Part shown: one piece after another, positions 11,410-24,197 of the stretch
How the letters are laid out: each line of letters starts with the position of its first letter
Numbering within the stretch: the stretch's first letter is position 1
Assembly (NCBI GenBank): GCA_024180945.1
Contig: JAKSGN010000033.1
Location: 2,356,001 to 2,420,000 of the forward strand
Source of the DNA: Macrophomina tecta
Lineage: Eukaryota; Ascomycota; Dothideomycetes; Botryosphaeriales; Botryosphaeriaceae
Direction of reading: 5' to 3'
Length of the DNA stretch: 64,000 nt
Program-made: the position numbers and the translations under genes
The notes under the pieces: model-generated
Database searches by the model: none
What the model saw: only the letters and a program-made list of their open reading frames with translations
Told to the model about the DNA's origin: nothing

Positions 11410-14400
11410 TAAGTTCTTAATAGTTATAGAGTTTTAATAGTTTTTAGGTATTATTCTAGTCTCTCTTCTATTTAAGAAAGTATTAAAACTAACTATTAAT
11501 ATAGCCGCTATCTAGGATTTATTCTATGTTCTAGTCTATATTTTTATTAGTATCTAGATTTTCTAGTAGTATTTCTTTTATTTAGCGTAATAGCGTAGCG
11601 TTTTCTAGTATTAGTTTAAGAAGTAAGATATAAAATATAAAATATATTCGTATAGTATTAGATAATCTAAGGTAGAAATTAATCTTTCTAATCTATTCTT
11701 TAATTTTAAACGGTTTGATTTTCTTAAAGTCTAATTTATTATTTAGTTATTTTATCTTAATATTTTTTTAAGAAGATAAACTTTATTTTTTTCTTTTAGC
11801 TTTAGTACCTTCTAGTACTATTTATTATAGTATTTACCTATTTATAGAACTACGAATTTAAGGTCTAGATATAGTTATTTATAAAGTATCTTTAGCTAGT
11901 CTACTTTAAGAATTTTTTTTTAGGCTAGAAATTCGCTTAGTATTAGCTCTTTATAAGCTATAGACTTATAACTATAGTTAGTATAGAATAGAGATTCTTA
12001 TATAGCTAATACTTTTAAGCTATTATATGCGAACTATATAAGCAGTAGTAGCTCGACCTAATTATCTTATACGTAATTAAGATAGTAGTATAAGTACTAT
12101 TCTAGTATCTAATTTATTTATTCTATCTATTTATTTATTTAAGGGTATACTATAGTCGAGAGTTTATACTTAGCTCTAAGCTAGTAAGTAAGAATCTATT
12201 AAAATTAAGATATAAATAGTTAATTTTTATCTAATATAAGCTCTTCTAGTAGTCTATAGTTACTAAAGATTATTTTAAGAAATATATAGGCGAGTTCTTC
12301 TATATTTACTATTTTAAGGTATAGTAAATAATATACGTACTTTATTATTCTATTAATAATAACTAGAATTAAGTTATACTTAATCTTAGTAAGCAGTTTT
12401 TTTAACTTAGATAAGTCTATAATAAAGTCTAGTAAGATAGATTACTAAGAGCGCTTTAGTATTAATAATAGCTAAAGTAGTTTATAAAATATATATCTTA
12501 CGGCCTTACTTTTAATATAAAGATTATATTATAAGACTATCTATTAAACTATTCTTCTAAGTTCTAGAAAGTAGTAGTTTTTTATAATTTACTCTATTAT
12601 CTTATCTATTTCTTAATAATTATATACTAGGGCTTTATATATATCCTTTATAAGCTCTTCCCGTAATTTAACCGGAATATAGACTAATTCTAAAAATAAA
12701 ATTATACTATCTACGTTTCTAGTTACTTAGGGGTCGTCTTTAAGCTTTTTAATTTCTTAGGCTATTATATTATATACGTAGGCTTCTTAGATTTTTTACT
12801 CTTATTTATTATCTTTAAGGCATATTACTAGAGTAAATATTCTAATTAGAATAAGTAAGTTATTTAGTCCTTTCTTAAACTATATTTATTCTAGGCTATA
12901 AATAGCTATAATCTAGTAGCTATAGCTAGTAGATATAAAAGACCTATCTTTTTATATATTAAGTATTATAGATTATAGACCTAGCTTTTTCTTAATATAG
13001 TTAGCTTATCTACTTAGCGCGTCTATATAAGCATTCTTAGATCTCTTTTTATAGATAATTTTTATATTATAGAATACTAGCTCTTTAGCCTATTAAATTT
13101 ATTAATAGTTTAACTCTTTAGTAGTAGTAAAGTATAAGAGATTCTTATAGTTGTAGTAGACTATAATCTAGTATTTAGTATCTTTAAAATAGTATCTCTA
13201 TTCTTTAAAAGCTATAACTATAGCTAAAAGCTCTTTATTATAGACGTTATAGTTTTTTTAGTAGATATTATTTTTCTTAAGTAGTAGATAATAGAATATA
13301 GTTTATCTTCTTTATCTAGCTAACTAAGTACGACTTCTATAGTATAGTTTAAAGTATTAGTTTCTACCGTAATTAATAGATCTAGATTATAGAGCCCTAG
13401 AATTAGTACTTCTATAAATATTTACTTTAGTAAGTTAAATACTCGTTGTTATCTTTCTTTCTATATAAATCTATATTCTTTCTTAGTAATATTAGTTAGA
13501 GGTGCTACTATCTTAGTATAGTTTATAATAAACTTTTAATAAAAGTTAGTAAATCTAAGAAAGGATTATACTTCTTTAATAATTTATAGTATTAGCTAAT
13601 CTTTAATTACGTCTAGTTTTTTATTATCTATACCGATATATTCTAAGGTAATAATAAACCCTAAGTATTCTATTTTTTATATATACTACTTACTTTTTTC
13701 TAGGGCTACTTAGAGGTTTTATTTATCTAAGGCCTTTAGAACTTTTCTTATATACTTAGTATATTCTTCGAGTATCTTCGAGTATATTAGAATATTGTCT
13801 AGGTAAGCTAATGCGAATATATCTAAATACAAACGTAAAGTATTATTAACTAAGCTCTAAAAGATAGCCGATATATTAATAAGCCTAAAAGATATTATTA
13901 TATACTCGTAATATCTAAATCGCGTTTAGAATACTATTTTTTATTCTTTATCTTTCTTAATATAGACTAGATAGTAACCTTCTTAGAAGTCTAGTTTCGT
14001 AAAGAACTTAGCGTTATAAAGCTTATTCTATAATTTATTAATATAAGATAGTAGGTATTAGTTCTTAACTATAATATTATTTAGCTATCTATAGTTAATA
14101 TAGAGGTAAAGCTTACTATTTTTCTTAGAAATAAATAGAATAGAATATTCTACTAGCGACTATAAGAGTTATATATATTTTTATTCTAGGTTTTTATTAA
14201 TATATTTCCGTAGTACTTTAGCCTCTATCTCGGATAAAAAGTAAATAGGCTTAAAAGTAGATTATATTCCTAGAAGTAAGAGTATCTTATAATTCTATAG
14301 CTAATACTCTAGTAGTTACTCTTTACCTCTTTTCTAGAATATTTTTAGTATATTTTAGAACTCTTATAGGACTATCTCTAATTCTAGTATAAATACTAGT

Positions 14401-17341
14401 TTATTTATAGTAGATCTTATAATTCTACGGAGGTCTATACTATTCTTAGCTACTAAAATACTTTTATTATTATAGCTCTTATATCTAAGGGGACTAGTAC
14501 TTTCTTTATCTAGATAGCTATATTATTTATTAAGTCTCTAGGGGTAGTCTTCTCTAACTAGCTTTAGGCTATTCTTATTCTTAGTTATAAGGCTTTATTT
14601 CGTATAAGTAAGAGTTTTTTACTCAGTATTCTTACTAGGTTTTACGTAAATTATATAGGCCTTTTCTTCTTATCTTATTATAAGTTTTAGCGCTTAATAG
14701 CTAATAGTTTTAATATCTATAGATATATTATTATTCCGTTATATTAGCTTAGAGGTTTTACTCTAGCTCTTAGACTCTAGTGGTTTTTTTTAGTTTTATT
14801 AGCTTCTTTTTACCGATATAAGATAGCGCCTATAGTATTTATTAAAAAAATATAATAGTTTCTATTCTCTAGCTAATATATAGCTTATAAGGTTTTAGCT
14901 ACGATATCTCTAGAATAATATCATATCTAGAAATTATTATTACGTTAAGATTAATTCGATTTTAATAATTATTAATGATAAGGGGTACTTTTTCTATCTT
15001 AATTTATATCTAGCTATTTTTATATTTTACTAGAAAGCCGTCTATTATACTTAGCTAATAAGAGTAGTTCTTAGCTTACTAGAATAGTTAGTTCTTAATA
15101 ATAAACTTAGAGTCAACGAATACGCTTTATATACTATTATTAATTATAGCCCTCGCCTTTTTCCCATAGAATATAACTAGAATATATAAAAGTCGATATA
15201 GGTTTAATTTAGTAGATATAATTTTATTCGCTATACGTATAATCTAGTTAAGAAATTTATTTAATAGCCCCTTCTAGAGTCTTTATCTAGAAAAGTCGTT
15301 TAGTTTTCTAGTATAAATTATTCCGCTATTTTATAATAGATATATTCGTTCTATTTCTTAACTAGGACTAGGATATTTTTCTATTTTATCTATCTACTAT
15401 ATTTAATTAGTCGCCTCTAGTAGATCTACTCATTTTAAACCTAATACTAGAAGGTAGGTATATCGTATTTTTTATAAAGTATTTATTATAAGGTGCTTCT
15501 ATTCCTAGTTACTATACCGTATTAATAGAGGGTATAGGCTATATTATAAAGACGCTATAGATCTTATTATTATTATACTCTCTATATCTTATTCTCTAGC
15601 TAAGATACGAGTTCGTCGGCTATCTCGAGTAGTAATTCTTTCTAGGAATTCTAGATATTATTTTATTATATGCGTATATATATCTTTTTTTACTATACCT
15701 TATATTACTACGTCCCGAGGTTAATTATAGAACCTAGAATCTAGGTAACCATAGGTTCTAGACTATTAGAGATGCGACGTATCTTTTTATATTAAGCTAG
15801 ATACTTAGTTATTTTTATAAGTGTAGCTTTATTCTACTACTACTTATTATTAGTCGTACTTAATTCTAGAATACTATTATATAGTTTTTCTATATTTCTA
15901 TTAGCTAGGTTCTTATTATTAGAAAAGGCTTCGATAAGCTCTTTCTCTATTCTTAGAATCGTATTAACGTATTGCGGCTTCTTAGAGTACTAGTCTATAG
16001 CATTCTTATTACTTTAGTAAGTAGCGTAGTTATTATTATAATAGACTATTTAGCTAAGCTTTTAATACTTAATACTTTAGTTTTCTTTATATTACCTATT
16101 AATTTTAGTAAAGGGGTTTTCTTACTTAGTAATTATAGAGACCTCTTAGCTTTTTAATTCTTACATTATAGTTAAGACTTATTTATTCTTTTTAAGATAG
16201 TAGTATATCTTTTTCTAAGTCTTATTATAGTAGACGTATAGTCTTTTTTTAAATCTTTATCTTTATTCTAGAGTCTATTTTTTATATTATTTTCTCTTAT
16301 AGTCGTTACTTTTTTTTTATAGTAGTTATCTCTCTTAGATAGATTATTTCGTCGATTAATATTATTTAGCTTTATAGTATCTTCTCTTTTCTAAGTATAT
16401 TTAGAGCGTACTAGGTACGAAATATTAGCTTTATAGTTTACCTTATATTTCTTAGATTAGCACTTAAAGAGATAGTTATTATATTTAATAGCTAGCTTAA
16501 TAAGCTTATCTAAAGTCTTAGAATTATTTTATATTATAAGTTAGTTCTTAACCCTTTCTTTAAGTCCTTGGTAGTAATAGTCTATAAGAGCGTAGTTAGA
16601 CTAGTTATCTAGATATACTATAGTCTTTTAGAATTTTATAGTATAGTTCGCTACTAAGGTCTTCTAGTAGATATTTATAACGGCTCGTCGGGTCTTATTA
16701 ATCTCATCGAGGTCTCCAAAGCTTTACTTAATTTAAGTTATAAAATACTTATAGCTACTAAAGACTTTCTTAGTATTCTTCTTACGTACTTCTAGTTCTT
16801 TCTCTATTCGGTCTCTAAGGTAGGGCTCGAACCACTATACTATAATATCGCGGAGGTAGATAGTAGTAAATATTATCTTTTTATTATTAGTAAGAAAGTC
16901 TCTAGAGTTAAAGAAGAAGTATAGATTAAGTTATAAGAGAAAGGTCTAGAGCTTTTTTTAGTTATTATAGAATAGATCTAGCTTAGCCATCTTCGTACTT
17001 TTATTAGAAGGTTAAGTTATTATTAATACTAGAGTATAAATATATACCGGGATAGGGGTTATCGGAATAGCTTAGTTACGAAGTTCATCTATTTATCGAT
17101 AGAGCTAATTATTCTTATTAGTCTACTCTTAGAGTTATCTATGTAGTTCGCTAATCTGGCCTTGCATGTCTTAAATAACCTAAAAGAGGTCGGCTATAGT
17201 TAGCTATAAAAAACTATTATTATTTATATTAACGTCGTTTATTATATTACTTAGTTAGCGTTAAGTATTAGATAATACTATCTTATTATTAAGTATTCTT
17301 CTCTTCAGAACTTCCTTCCCTTATAAGAATAGTAGTTAAAG
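11390..17341 (-). pseudogene. Gypsy-A gag-pol remnant, minus strand
   Basis: The order on the minus strand is gag (about 17341-15760), an aspartic protease region (near 15110-15160), reverse transcriptase with a YLDD-like motif near 13790-13810 now carrying Asn for Asp, RNase H, integrase, and a chromodomain-like tail ending near 11340-11400. The sequence is colinear throughout with the less damaged copy at 38250-45032. Nonsense codons are TAG/TAA. The small plus-strand ORF at 15972-16157 lies antisense to gag and is not a gene. Confidence 0.85.
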
Positions 17342-18139
17342 TATAACGGTAGCCTCTTTTACTAGGCTTTAGAATCGCCTAGTAGGGTTAGATAGCTAAA
17401 GGATTTACCTTAAAGAATAAGAGAAGAATAAAAAATTAAAACGATAGTAGTAATTACGTAATATATCAGTACGCGATACGCATTAGGCTTATTACCTCTA
17501 ATAGGGTTATATTAGAACTTTAAGTTAACTATAAAGATTAAAGTACTATCTAAAAAGTATCTCTATATACTATATAAGAGTTATATTAATCTATAGATAG
17601 TAGAGGATAGTTAGAATCCTTTATTATTTATATATAGTAGAGGATAATCGCGATTCTTTATTATCTAGTAGGCCCAGTGGGTCTTACGTAACTTAAGCGC
17701 TAAGGTCTATTTTCTAGAATCCGACTTTTATATTAGTTAAGGAAGTATTATACTACTAGACTATTATCCCGCTAGACTATTGTCTTTTAGATTGTATAAG
17801 TTATTTAACTTTCTCCCGTTCGTTTCTTTTAGCCCAAAGCTAGTTTCTAGGATTTGTAATTCTTTTCTTAGGGATATTCTTCCCCTACGGGAGTTCGACC
17901 TAGTTAATATTCCCGTAGTCTTACTACGCCGTATAGGCGTCATTTCTATACAGACTTCCGCTACTACCTAGCCTAGGCTCGTGCGCGCTATCTTTTTTTA
18001 GGGCTAGTTCTCCCGTGCGGGCGCGCCAGTATTACAGCTCTATTATTTCTATAGGTTCTTAGCCCTTACAGTGCCTTTTTCCGTGCGGGCTTTCTACTCG
18101 TGGGGTTATAAAGCCCTTATTCCTCTAGGGTTTATAATA
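17342..18139 (-). repeat. 5' LTR of minus-strand Gypsy-A (A1 type)
   Basis: A 798-bp LTR from TATAACGGTAGCC to GGGTTTATAATA. The internal side (17341 leftwards) begins, on the minus strand, with CTTTAACTACTATTC, as in the other copies. It is somewhat less mutated than its partner at 9779. The ORF at 17780-17971 lies wholly in this LTR and is not a gene. Confidence 0.9.
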
Positions 18140-20815
18140 ATAATACTAAGTTCTTTATAAAACTAGATCTTTAAAAAGATTACTACCTAGTCTATATTAA
18201 AAAAGATAAAGAATAGAAAATAATATTCTAAATATAATTTAGATATTATAAGTATACGATAATATTTTTTAAATTTACTAACGTATTAGCTATCTTCTAA
18301 AGCTTAGTTAATAATACTCTATATTCGTATTTAGATATATTTACCTTAGCTTATCTAAATAATATTCTAATATACTCGGAGATACTTAAGAAATATACTA
18401 AGTACGTAAGAAAAATTCTAAAGGCCTTAGACAAACGAAATCTCTAAATAGCCCTAGAAAAAAGTAAATAGTATATATAAAAAATAAAATACCTAGGGTT
18501 TATTATTACCCTAGGGTATATCGGTATAGATAATAAGAAACTAGACATAATTAGAGACTAGCTAATACTATAAATTATTAAAAAAATATAGTTCTTTCTT
18601 AGATTTACTAACTTTTATTGGAAGTTTATTATAAACTATACTAAAATAGCGGTACCTCTAATTAATATTACGAAAAAGAAATATAGATTTATATAAAAAG
18701 AAAAATAATAATAAGCGTTTAACTTCTTAAAGCGAATATTTATAGAAGTATTAATTCTAGAGCTCTATAACCTAGATCTACTAATTATGATAGAGACTAA
18801 TGCTTTAAACTACACTATAAAAGCTATACTTAGTTAGCTAAATAAAGAAGATAAACTATATTCTATCGCCTACTACTTAAGAAAAATAATATCTACTAAA
18901 AAGAACTACGACGTCTATAATAAAAAACTTTTAGCTATAGTTATAGCTTTTAAAAAATAAAGATACTATCTTAAAAATACTAAGTACTAGATTATAGTTT
19001 ACTATAACTATAAGAATCTCTTATACTTTACTACTACTAAAGAATTAAACTGTTAATAGATTTAGTAGACTAAAGAGCTAGTATTCTATAATATAAAAAT
19101 TATCTATAGAAAGAAATCTAAGAACGTATACGTAGACGCGCTAAATAGACGAGCCGACTATATTAAAGAAAAGCTAGGTCTATAATCTATAATTCTCGAT
19201 ATATAGAAGAATAGGTCTTTTATACCCGCTAACTATAGCCGCTAGATTATAGCTATTTATAGCCTAGAATAAACATAGCTTAAAAAAGAACTAGATAACT
19301 TACTTATTTTAGTTAAACTATTCGCTCTAGCGATATACCTCGAAGGTAATAAATAGAAGTAAAAGATCTAAAAAGCCTACGTAAATAATATAATAGCTTA
19401 AGAAATTAAAGAACTTAATAATAATCTCTAAGTAACTAAAAACATAGATAGTATAATTCTATTTTTAGAATTAGTCTACGTTCCGATTAAACTATAGAAA
19501 GAGCTTATAAAAGATATATATAAAGCCCTAGTATATAGTTACTAAGAAATAAATAAGATAATAAAGCGAATTATAAGAAACTACTACTTTCTAAAGCTTA
19601 GAAGAACTATTTAATAAATAATCTTATAATATAATTTTTATATTAGAAGTAAGGCCGTAAGGTATATATTTTATAAACTACTTTAGCTACTATTAATACT
19701 AAAGCACTCTTAGTAATCTATCTCGCTAGACTTTTATTATAGACCTATCTAAGTTAAAAAAACTACTTACTAAGATTAAATATAACTTAATCCTAGTTAT
19801 TATTAATAAAATAATAAAGTATATATATTACCTATTATATCTTAAAACGATAAATATGAAAGAACTTACCTATATATTTCTTAAAATAATTATTAGTAAT
19901 TACGGGTTACTAGAAGAGCTTATATTAGATAGAGATTAACTATTTATATTTTAATTCTAATACACTCTTACCCGCTAGCTTAGAGCTAAGTATAAGCTTT
20001 TAACTATAGTATATTCTTAAATAAATAAATAAATAGAATAAATAAATTAAATACTAAAATAGTACCTATATTACTACCTTAATTACGCGTAAGATAATTA
20101 GATTAAGCTACTATCGCTTATATAGTTCGCATATAATAGCTCGAAGATATTAGCTATATAGAAATTCCTATTCTATACTAACTACAGTTATAAGCCTATA
20201 GCTTATAAAGAGCTAATACTAAGTAAATTCCTAGCCTAAAAAGAAATTCTTAAAGTAAACTAGCTAAAGATACTCTATAAATAATTATATCTAGACCTCG
20301 AATTCGTAGCCCTATAAATAGGTAAATACTATAATAAATAATACTAGAAGATACTAAAACTAAAAGAAAAAAATAAAGTTTATCTTCTTAAAAAAAATAT
20401 TAAGATAAAATAACTAAATAATAAATTAGACTTTAAGAAAATTAGACTATTTAAAATTAAAGAATAGATTAGAAAGATTAATTTTCGTCTTAGACTATCT
20501 AATACTATATAAATATACTCTATATTTTATGTCTTACTTCTTAAACTAGTATTAGAAAACGCTACGCTATTACGCTAAATAAAAAAAATACTACTAAAAA
20601 ATCTAAACGCTAATAAAAATATAAACTAGAATATAGAATAAGTTCTAAATAGCGGCTATATTAATAATTAGTTTAGATACCTTCTTAAATAGAAAGAAGA
20701 CTAGAATAATATCTAAAAACTACTAAAACTCTATAACTATTAAAAACTTATTAATAAGTTCTATCGCTGAAATCTAGACTAACTAATACTACTAACGCGT
20801 TATACACGAAGAACC
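18140..20815 (+). pseudogene. Gypsy-A pol remnant: RT, RNase H, integrase, chromodomain
   Basis: This resumes the + strand Gypsy-A element. Reverse transcriptase starts in mid-domain (LFTKLDL-like), with the catalytic motif reading YLNNILIYS at about 18350-18380 (both Asp of YLDD now Asn). RNase H follows (ILELYNLDLLI, YNKKLLAIVIAF). Integrase shows LDFIIDLSK-like and LILDRDQ motifs around 19725-19940, then a chromodomain-like tail (about 20640-20800). The 5' portion of RT and the protease are absent. Many stops, mostly TAA/TAG. Confidence 0.87.
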
Positions 20816-21529
20816 TAAAATTAAAATTAAAAAACAAAGATAACTACGCCTAGTTAACTAGACTAGAATTCTTAGAAGACGTAGAACCCGAACTAATACT
20901 AAGAGACCTAATAGACTAGAATAATTCTATAGTATTATTAGCTAAGGCATCGCTATATAAACGCTTTAATAATCGCTTCTTCTTAGTATTTTTAGAGTTA
21001 ATAGCTTTTCTAGCTTTATAAGCTATCTTTAAATAATCTAATTTTTTAAAATTCTTAATAGACTATGCCTTCTTATTTAATATTAAACTACTACGGCGCT
21101 ATAGTAAGAACTTCTACTTCTAGAAACGCTCTAAATAAAATAAAGCAGTATATAACTTAAATATTAATTTAGAAATAGTATCTAAAGCCTCTATCTTATT
21201 CGTAGTAACCTTCGTAATAGTACGCTCTAGACGAATAACTAAGAAAAAAAAAGTTAGAATAAACTAAAATAAAAAAAGAAAAACTTATAATTACCTTTCT
21301 CTATACTACTAATATTATAATAGATATTACTATAACGAGCGTACTCGCTATAATACGAGTATTCTAGAGTAATATAATATACTATCGACTCGCCTTTCTC
21401 TTCTAATAAAAGATACTAAGTATAGGAAATTAGTATATTAAGACCTAGAAGAATATATAAAAAATTAATCTTCGTACTAAGAAACTTATACTTAGCTTAC
21501 TATTTATTACGCTTATACTTAGAAGATAT
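20751..21529 (-). pseudogene. Antisense accessory ORF of Gypsy-A, diverged copy
   Basis: This is the counterpart of the 38355-39098 frame, opposite to pol. The start-equivalent codon is ATA at 21529 (minus) and the closing TAA is at 20753-20751. The C-terminal third is clearly homologous in its frame (SKNTKKKRLLKRL, SIRSLSISSGS, LVNW, NFNFR). The N-terminal half is homologous but strongly diverged, keeping a Tyr/Cys-rich segment (SEYARYSNIYYNIS) opposite SEYCRAGRTSYDAS of the other copy. The distance of 776 nt is not a multiple of three, so this copy has suffered indels. Function unknown. Confidence 0.5.
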
Positions 21530-21636
21530 CGTAAAAAAGACATATAGTAAAGAAAAAAAATAAGAAAATAAAAAAAGCCTAAGATATAAATAAGCGAATA
21601 AATCTTTAGGTTAAAGATTCTTAAAAGAGAAAATAG

Positions 21637-22371
21637 TATTATAAATTCTATAGATAATAGTTCTATACGGGTAAATATTTTCTAGAAAATAAAAACCCTT
21701 ATAAAAAAATCCCGTAAAAAAATACTAACTACTAAAAAATAGTACTTAAAAAACTTAGTTAAAATATAAGTAACGCTACTAGATTTCGTAGAAGAATAAT
21801 TTTCTTAAGAAAATAAAACCCGTATAAGAAAGACTAAATAGAAGTATAAGAAACTATAGCCTATAAAAATAATACTTTCTTAGTAAGGGCTATAGATAGA
21901 ATCTAGAAAACTAATAAAAAAGTATATTATACGATAGTAAATAAGATAAATATTACTATTATTTAGTAAAAAAGATTAGAAGTTAGATTCTAGAAAATAA
22001 ACTTTAGCACCGTATTACGTATAGAATATTAGACTTATCTATAGATTAAAAGTCTTAGTATTAATCTAACTTCTAGATTAATCTAATTCTATAACTAATC
22101 TAATAGTTATTCTAATTTCTAGATTATTATAGCTTTTTTATAGTATATAGATATATTTCTTAGATAGTACTTAGACCTTTATAGTTAACTTAAAGTTCTA
22201 ATATAACCCTATTAGAGGTAATAAGCCTAACGCGTACCGCGTACTAATATATTATATAATTACTATTATTATTTTAATCTTTTATTCTTCTCTTATTCTT
22301 TAAGATAAATTCTTTAGCTATCTAACCCTACTAGGCAATTCTAAAGCCTAGTAGAAGAGGCCGCCGTTATA
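21637..22371 (+). repeat. 3' LTR of + strand Gypsy-A (A2 type)
   Basis: A 735-bp LTR beginning TATTATAAATTC after a degraded polypurine tract (AAAGAGAAAATAG here; AAGAGGGGGAATAG in the fresher copy, reverse strand at 38250-38263). It ends GCCGCCGTTATA at 22371 and is followed by the CTAGA target duplication (22372-22376). Confidence 0.92.
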
Positions 22372-22376
22372 CTAGA

Positions 22377-23165
22377 TAAGAATTTACGAGCTTTAGAAAA
22401 CGCAGAGACTATACGCTAGCTATAGACTTACTAGTAGAATTAGTAGACTTAGCCTCTTATAGTATAGTAGGCTCTACTAACTCGTAATATAGCTATTTTA
22501 ATGTAGATAAACCCTTAAAATTCTTAGAATTATATAGCTTTTTAGTAGCTAAAATAGCTTTTAATACTTTCTAATTCTTCTCTTTTAGCTTATTAATACT
22601 AATAGTACTATATTCTTATTTAAGTACTGCTAAATTTCTTTTTTTAACTAACTTATACTACTTTTATAAGCGACCTAGTTTAGCTAAAGCTAGCTAAGTA
22701 TATTACTTAACGTAATATTATAGTTTCTCTAACTTTTTTAAGGAAGCCTATAGCTTATTATAAGTTAACTTTTTTTAGTATAAATCCGCTCTTATTAATA
22801 ACGTAATCGGTTTACTAGAAAAAGTTAATAAAAAAATAAAAAAAAAGACTTACTAGCTTCTATAGTTACTCACTAAATATTATATATACTAAGCCTACGA
22901 AAAATATACTCACTATAATAAAACAAGTAAGGCCTAACTCTATAAATGCGATTATTTAGAAGATACTTAAAATAGAAATAAACGACTAGTATAAAGTAAC
23001 GAGTAGAGAATACTAAGCCTTCGTAATACGCTATTTTATTATAACTACGCTTAACCCTAGCTATATTAGTACTTATAGAAGAAGAATAAGTAAAACTCTA
23101 AGACTAATAAAAATATAATAGTATAAAAGAATCTTTAGGCCGAAGATTCTTAAAGAAGAAAATAA
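22377..23165 (-). pseudogene. Gypsy-B 3' region with probable antisense accessory ORF
   Basis: This segment lies between the Gypsy-B chromodomain and its 3' LTR. Read on the minus strand from about 23100 it gives a long frame with few stops. It starts with a possible ATG relic (ATA followed by STNIARVKR). Next comes a stretch where Tyr probably replaces Cys (YRVRPY, YYSEYIFRRL), then a Gln/Leu/Lys-rich stretch (LQQAIGFLKKVRE, LASFSQTRSLIKVVQVS) that could be helical. This is the same position, orientation and rough architecture as the antisense ORF in Gypsy-A. Reading on the plus strand also gives long Gln-rich stretches, so the orientation is an inference. Confidence 0.4.
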
Positions 23166-23620
23166 TATTATAATATAGCCTTTATAGAACCTAGAATAGA
23201 TAGAAAAAAGAAATAAGTAAGGCATAGATAAATACTAAAAAAGATCTACTAGAAAAAGATAAGAATTATATAATACTCTATTAGTTTATTAGTTTATAAG
23301 GGCTTAGTAGAATAAACTCTTAAATACTAATTTAGATAGTTTAAATTACTTATAAAGATAAACTTTATAAATATTAGATTATATATACTTTTCTACTTAT
23401 ATATAAACTATACTTCTTAGATAGCTTTAACCTTCGTAGTTAACTTCTATAATAATTTAGTATATTATTAGTAATATAGCCTTTATATATAGTACTTAGT
23501 TATATTATATATTTAACTTACTTTTACCCTCTTCTTATATCTACTTAAGAAAAATCCTCTTAATAAGTTTTTTTTCTCTTTAGTATTTAGATTCTTAGAG
23601 GTAGAGGCCTACTCGTTATA
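23166..23620 (+). repeat. 3' LTR of Gypsy-B
   Basis: A 455-bp repeat starting TATTATAATATAGCC just after a GAAGAAAATAA purine run and ending ACTCGTTATA. A second copy (468 bp) is at 29967-30434, with matching ends and the shared TAGTATTTAGATT segment near the 3' end. Its ends fit the TGTTA...TTACA pattern after RIP. No matching 5' LTR is in the window. Confidence 0.75.
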
Positions 23621-24197
23621 TTAGTATAAATAAATTTATTTTTAATATAGTTCTTAAGTCTTTTATAGTAGAGTATATATAGAACCTTATTATTTTATTT
23701 AAGATATAAGATATATAGTTAAAATTAAGTAATATAGTTAGTAGCTAATTTAGTTTATTTTAAATAGTAGATTTAATATATAGTATTTTAGTAGTAATTC
23801 TTATTATTAAATATAGTATATAGTATCTTAGTAAATTTTTAAAACTATTAATAATTTTTTTAATTTTCTTATATAGCTTAGTACTATTCTAGTTAATCTA
23901 GTATAGCTTAAACTATTTAGTAGTATTATTTCTTAGATAGAAGCTAGCGAATAGTACTTTCTAAATATTATCTTAAAAAAAGATTTAATATATATAAAAG
24001 TACGTTTAAATTTATTATAAAAATTTATTTAGTTATCTTCTAGCTTTATTAAATATATCTAGGGCCTTAATTTTTAGTCTAAAGGCTAGAGATATAACTA
24101 GACCTATAGATTTAAAATTTAGAGTAGATTTTTATATAACTTCTTAGTTAGTTATTAGAGTCTATATTAGATAAATAGTTAAGAGAGTTAAGATTTA
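23621..24197. other. Unassigned AT-rich DNA
   Basis: About 580 bp rich in TA steps with scattered TAG/TAA on both strands. I recognise no gene, repeat copy or terminal structure. Presumably older RIP-degraded DNA into which Gypsy-B inserted. Confidence 0.5.

Larger units (their letters stand above)
9779..18139 (-). mobile_element. Complete Gypsy-A element (A1-type LTRs), minus strand
   Basis: This 8.36-kb element has LTRs at 9779-10560 and 17342-18139 and a 6781-bp internal region. That is within 2 bp of the internal length of the copy at 37520-45762 (6783 bp). It lies inside the + strand Gypsy-A element in opposite orientation. The 5-bp flanks GAGTC (9774-9778) and ATAAT (18140-18144) do not match, and the host element lacks about 1.7 kb here, so the insertion was not simple or was followed by a deletion. 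Strongly RIPed. Confidence 0.87.
7456..22371 (+). mobile_element. Gypsy-A element (A2-type LTRs), + strand, interrupted
   Basis: This Ty3/Gypsy element has LTRs at 7456-8192 and 21637-22371. It is bounded by an exact 5-bp target duplication, CTAGA at 7451-7455 and 22372-22376, although the two ends are 15 kb apart. Inside it lies a complete minus-strand Gypsy-A element (9779-18139). Across that insertion about 1.7 kb (protease and N-terminal reverse transcriptase, judged against the copy at 37520-45762) is missing. Heavily RIPed. Confidence 0.9.

Noticed and set aside
15972..16157. Small plus-strand ORF
   Set aside because: It lies antisense to Gypsy-A gag, has hydrophobic low-complexity content from TA-rich DNA, and shows no match between copies in that frame.
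17780..17971. Small plus-strand ORF
   Set aside because: It lies wholly inside a Gypsy-A LTR and is not preserved in the other LTR copies.
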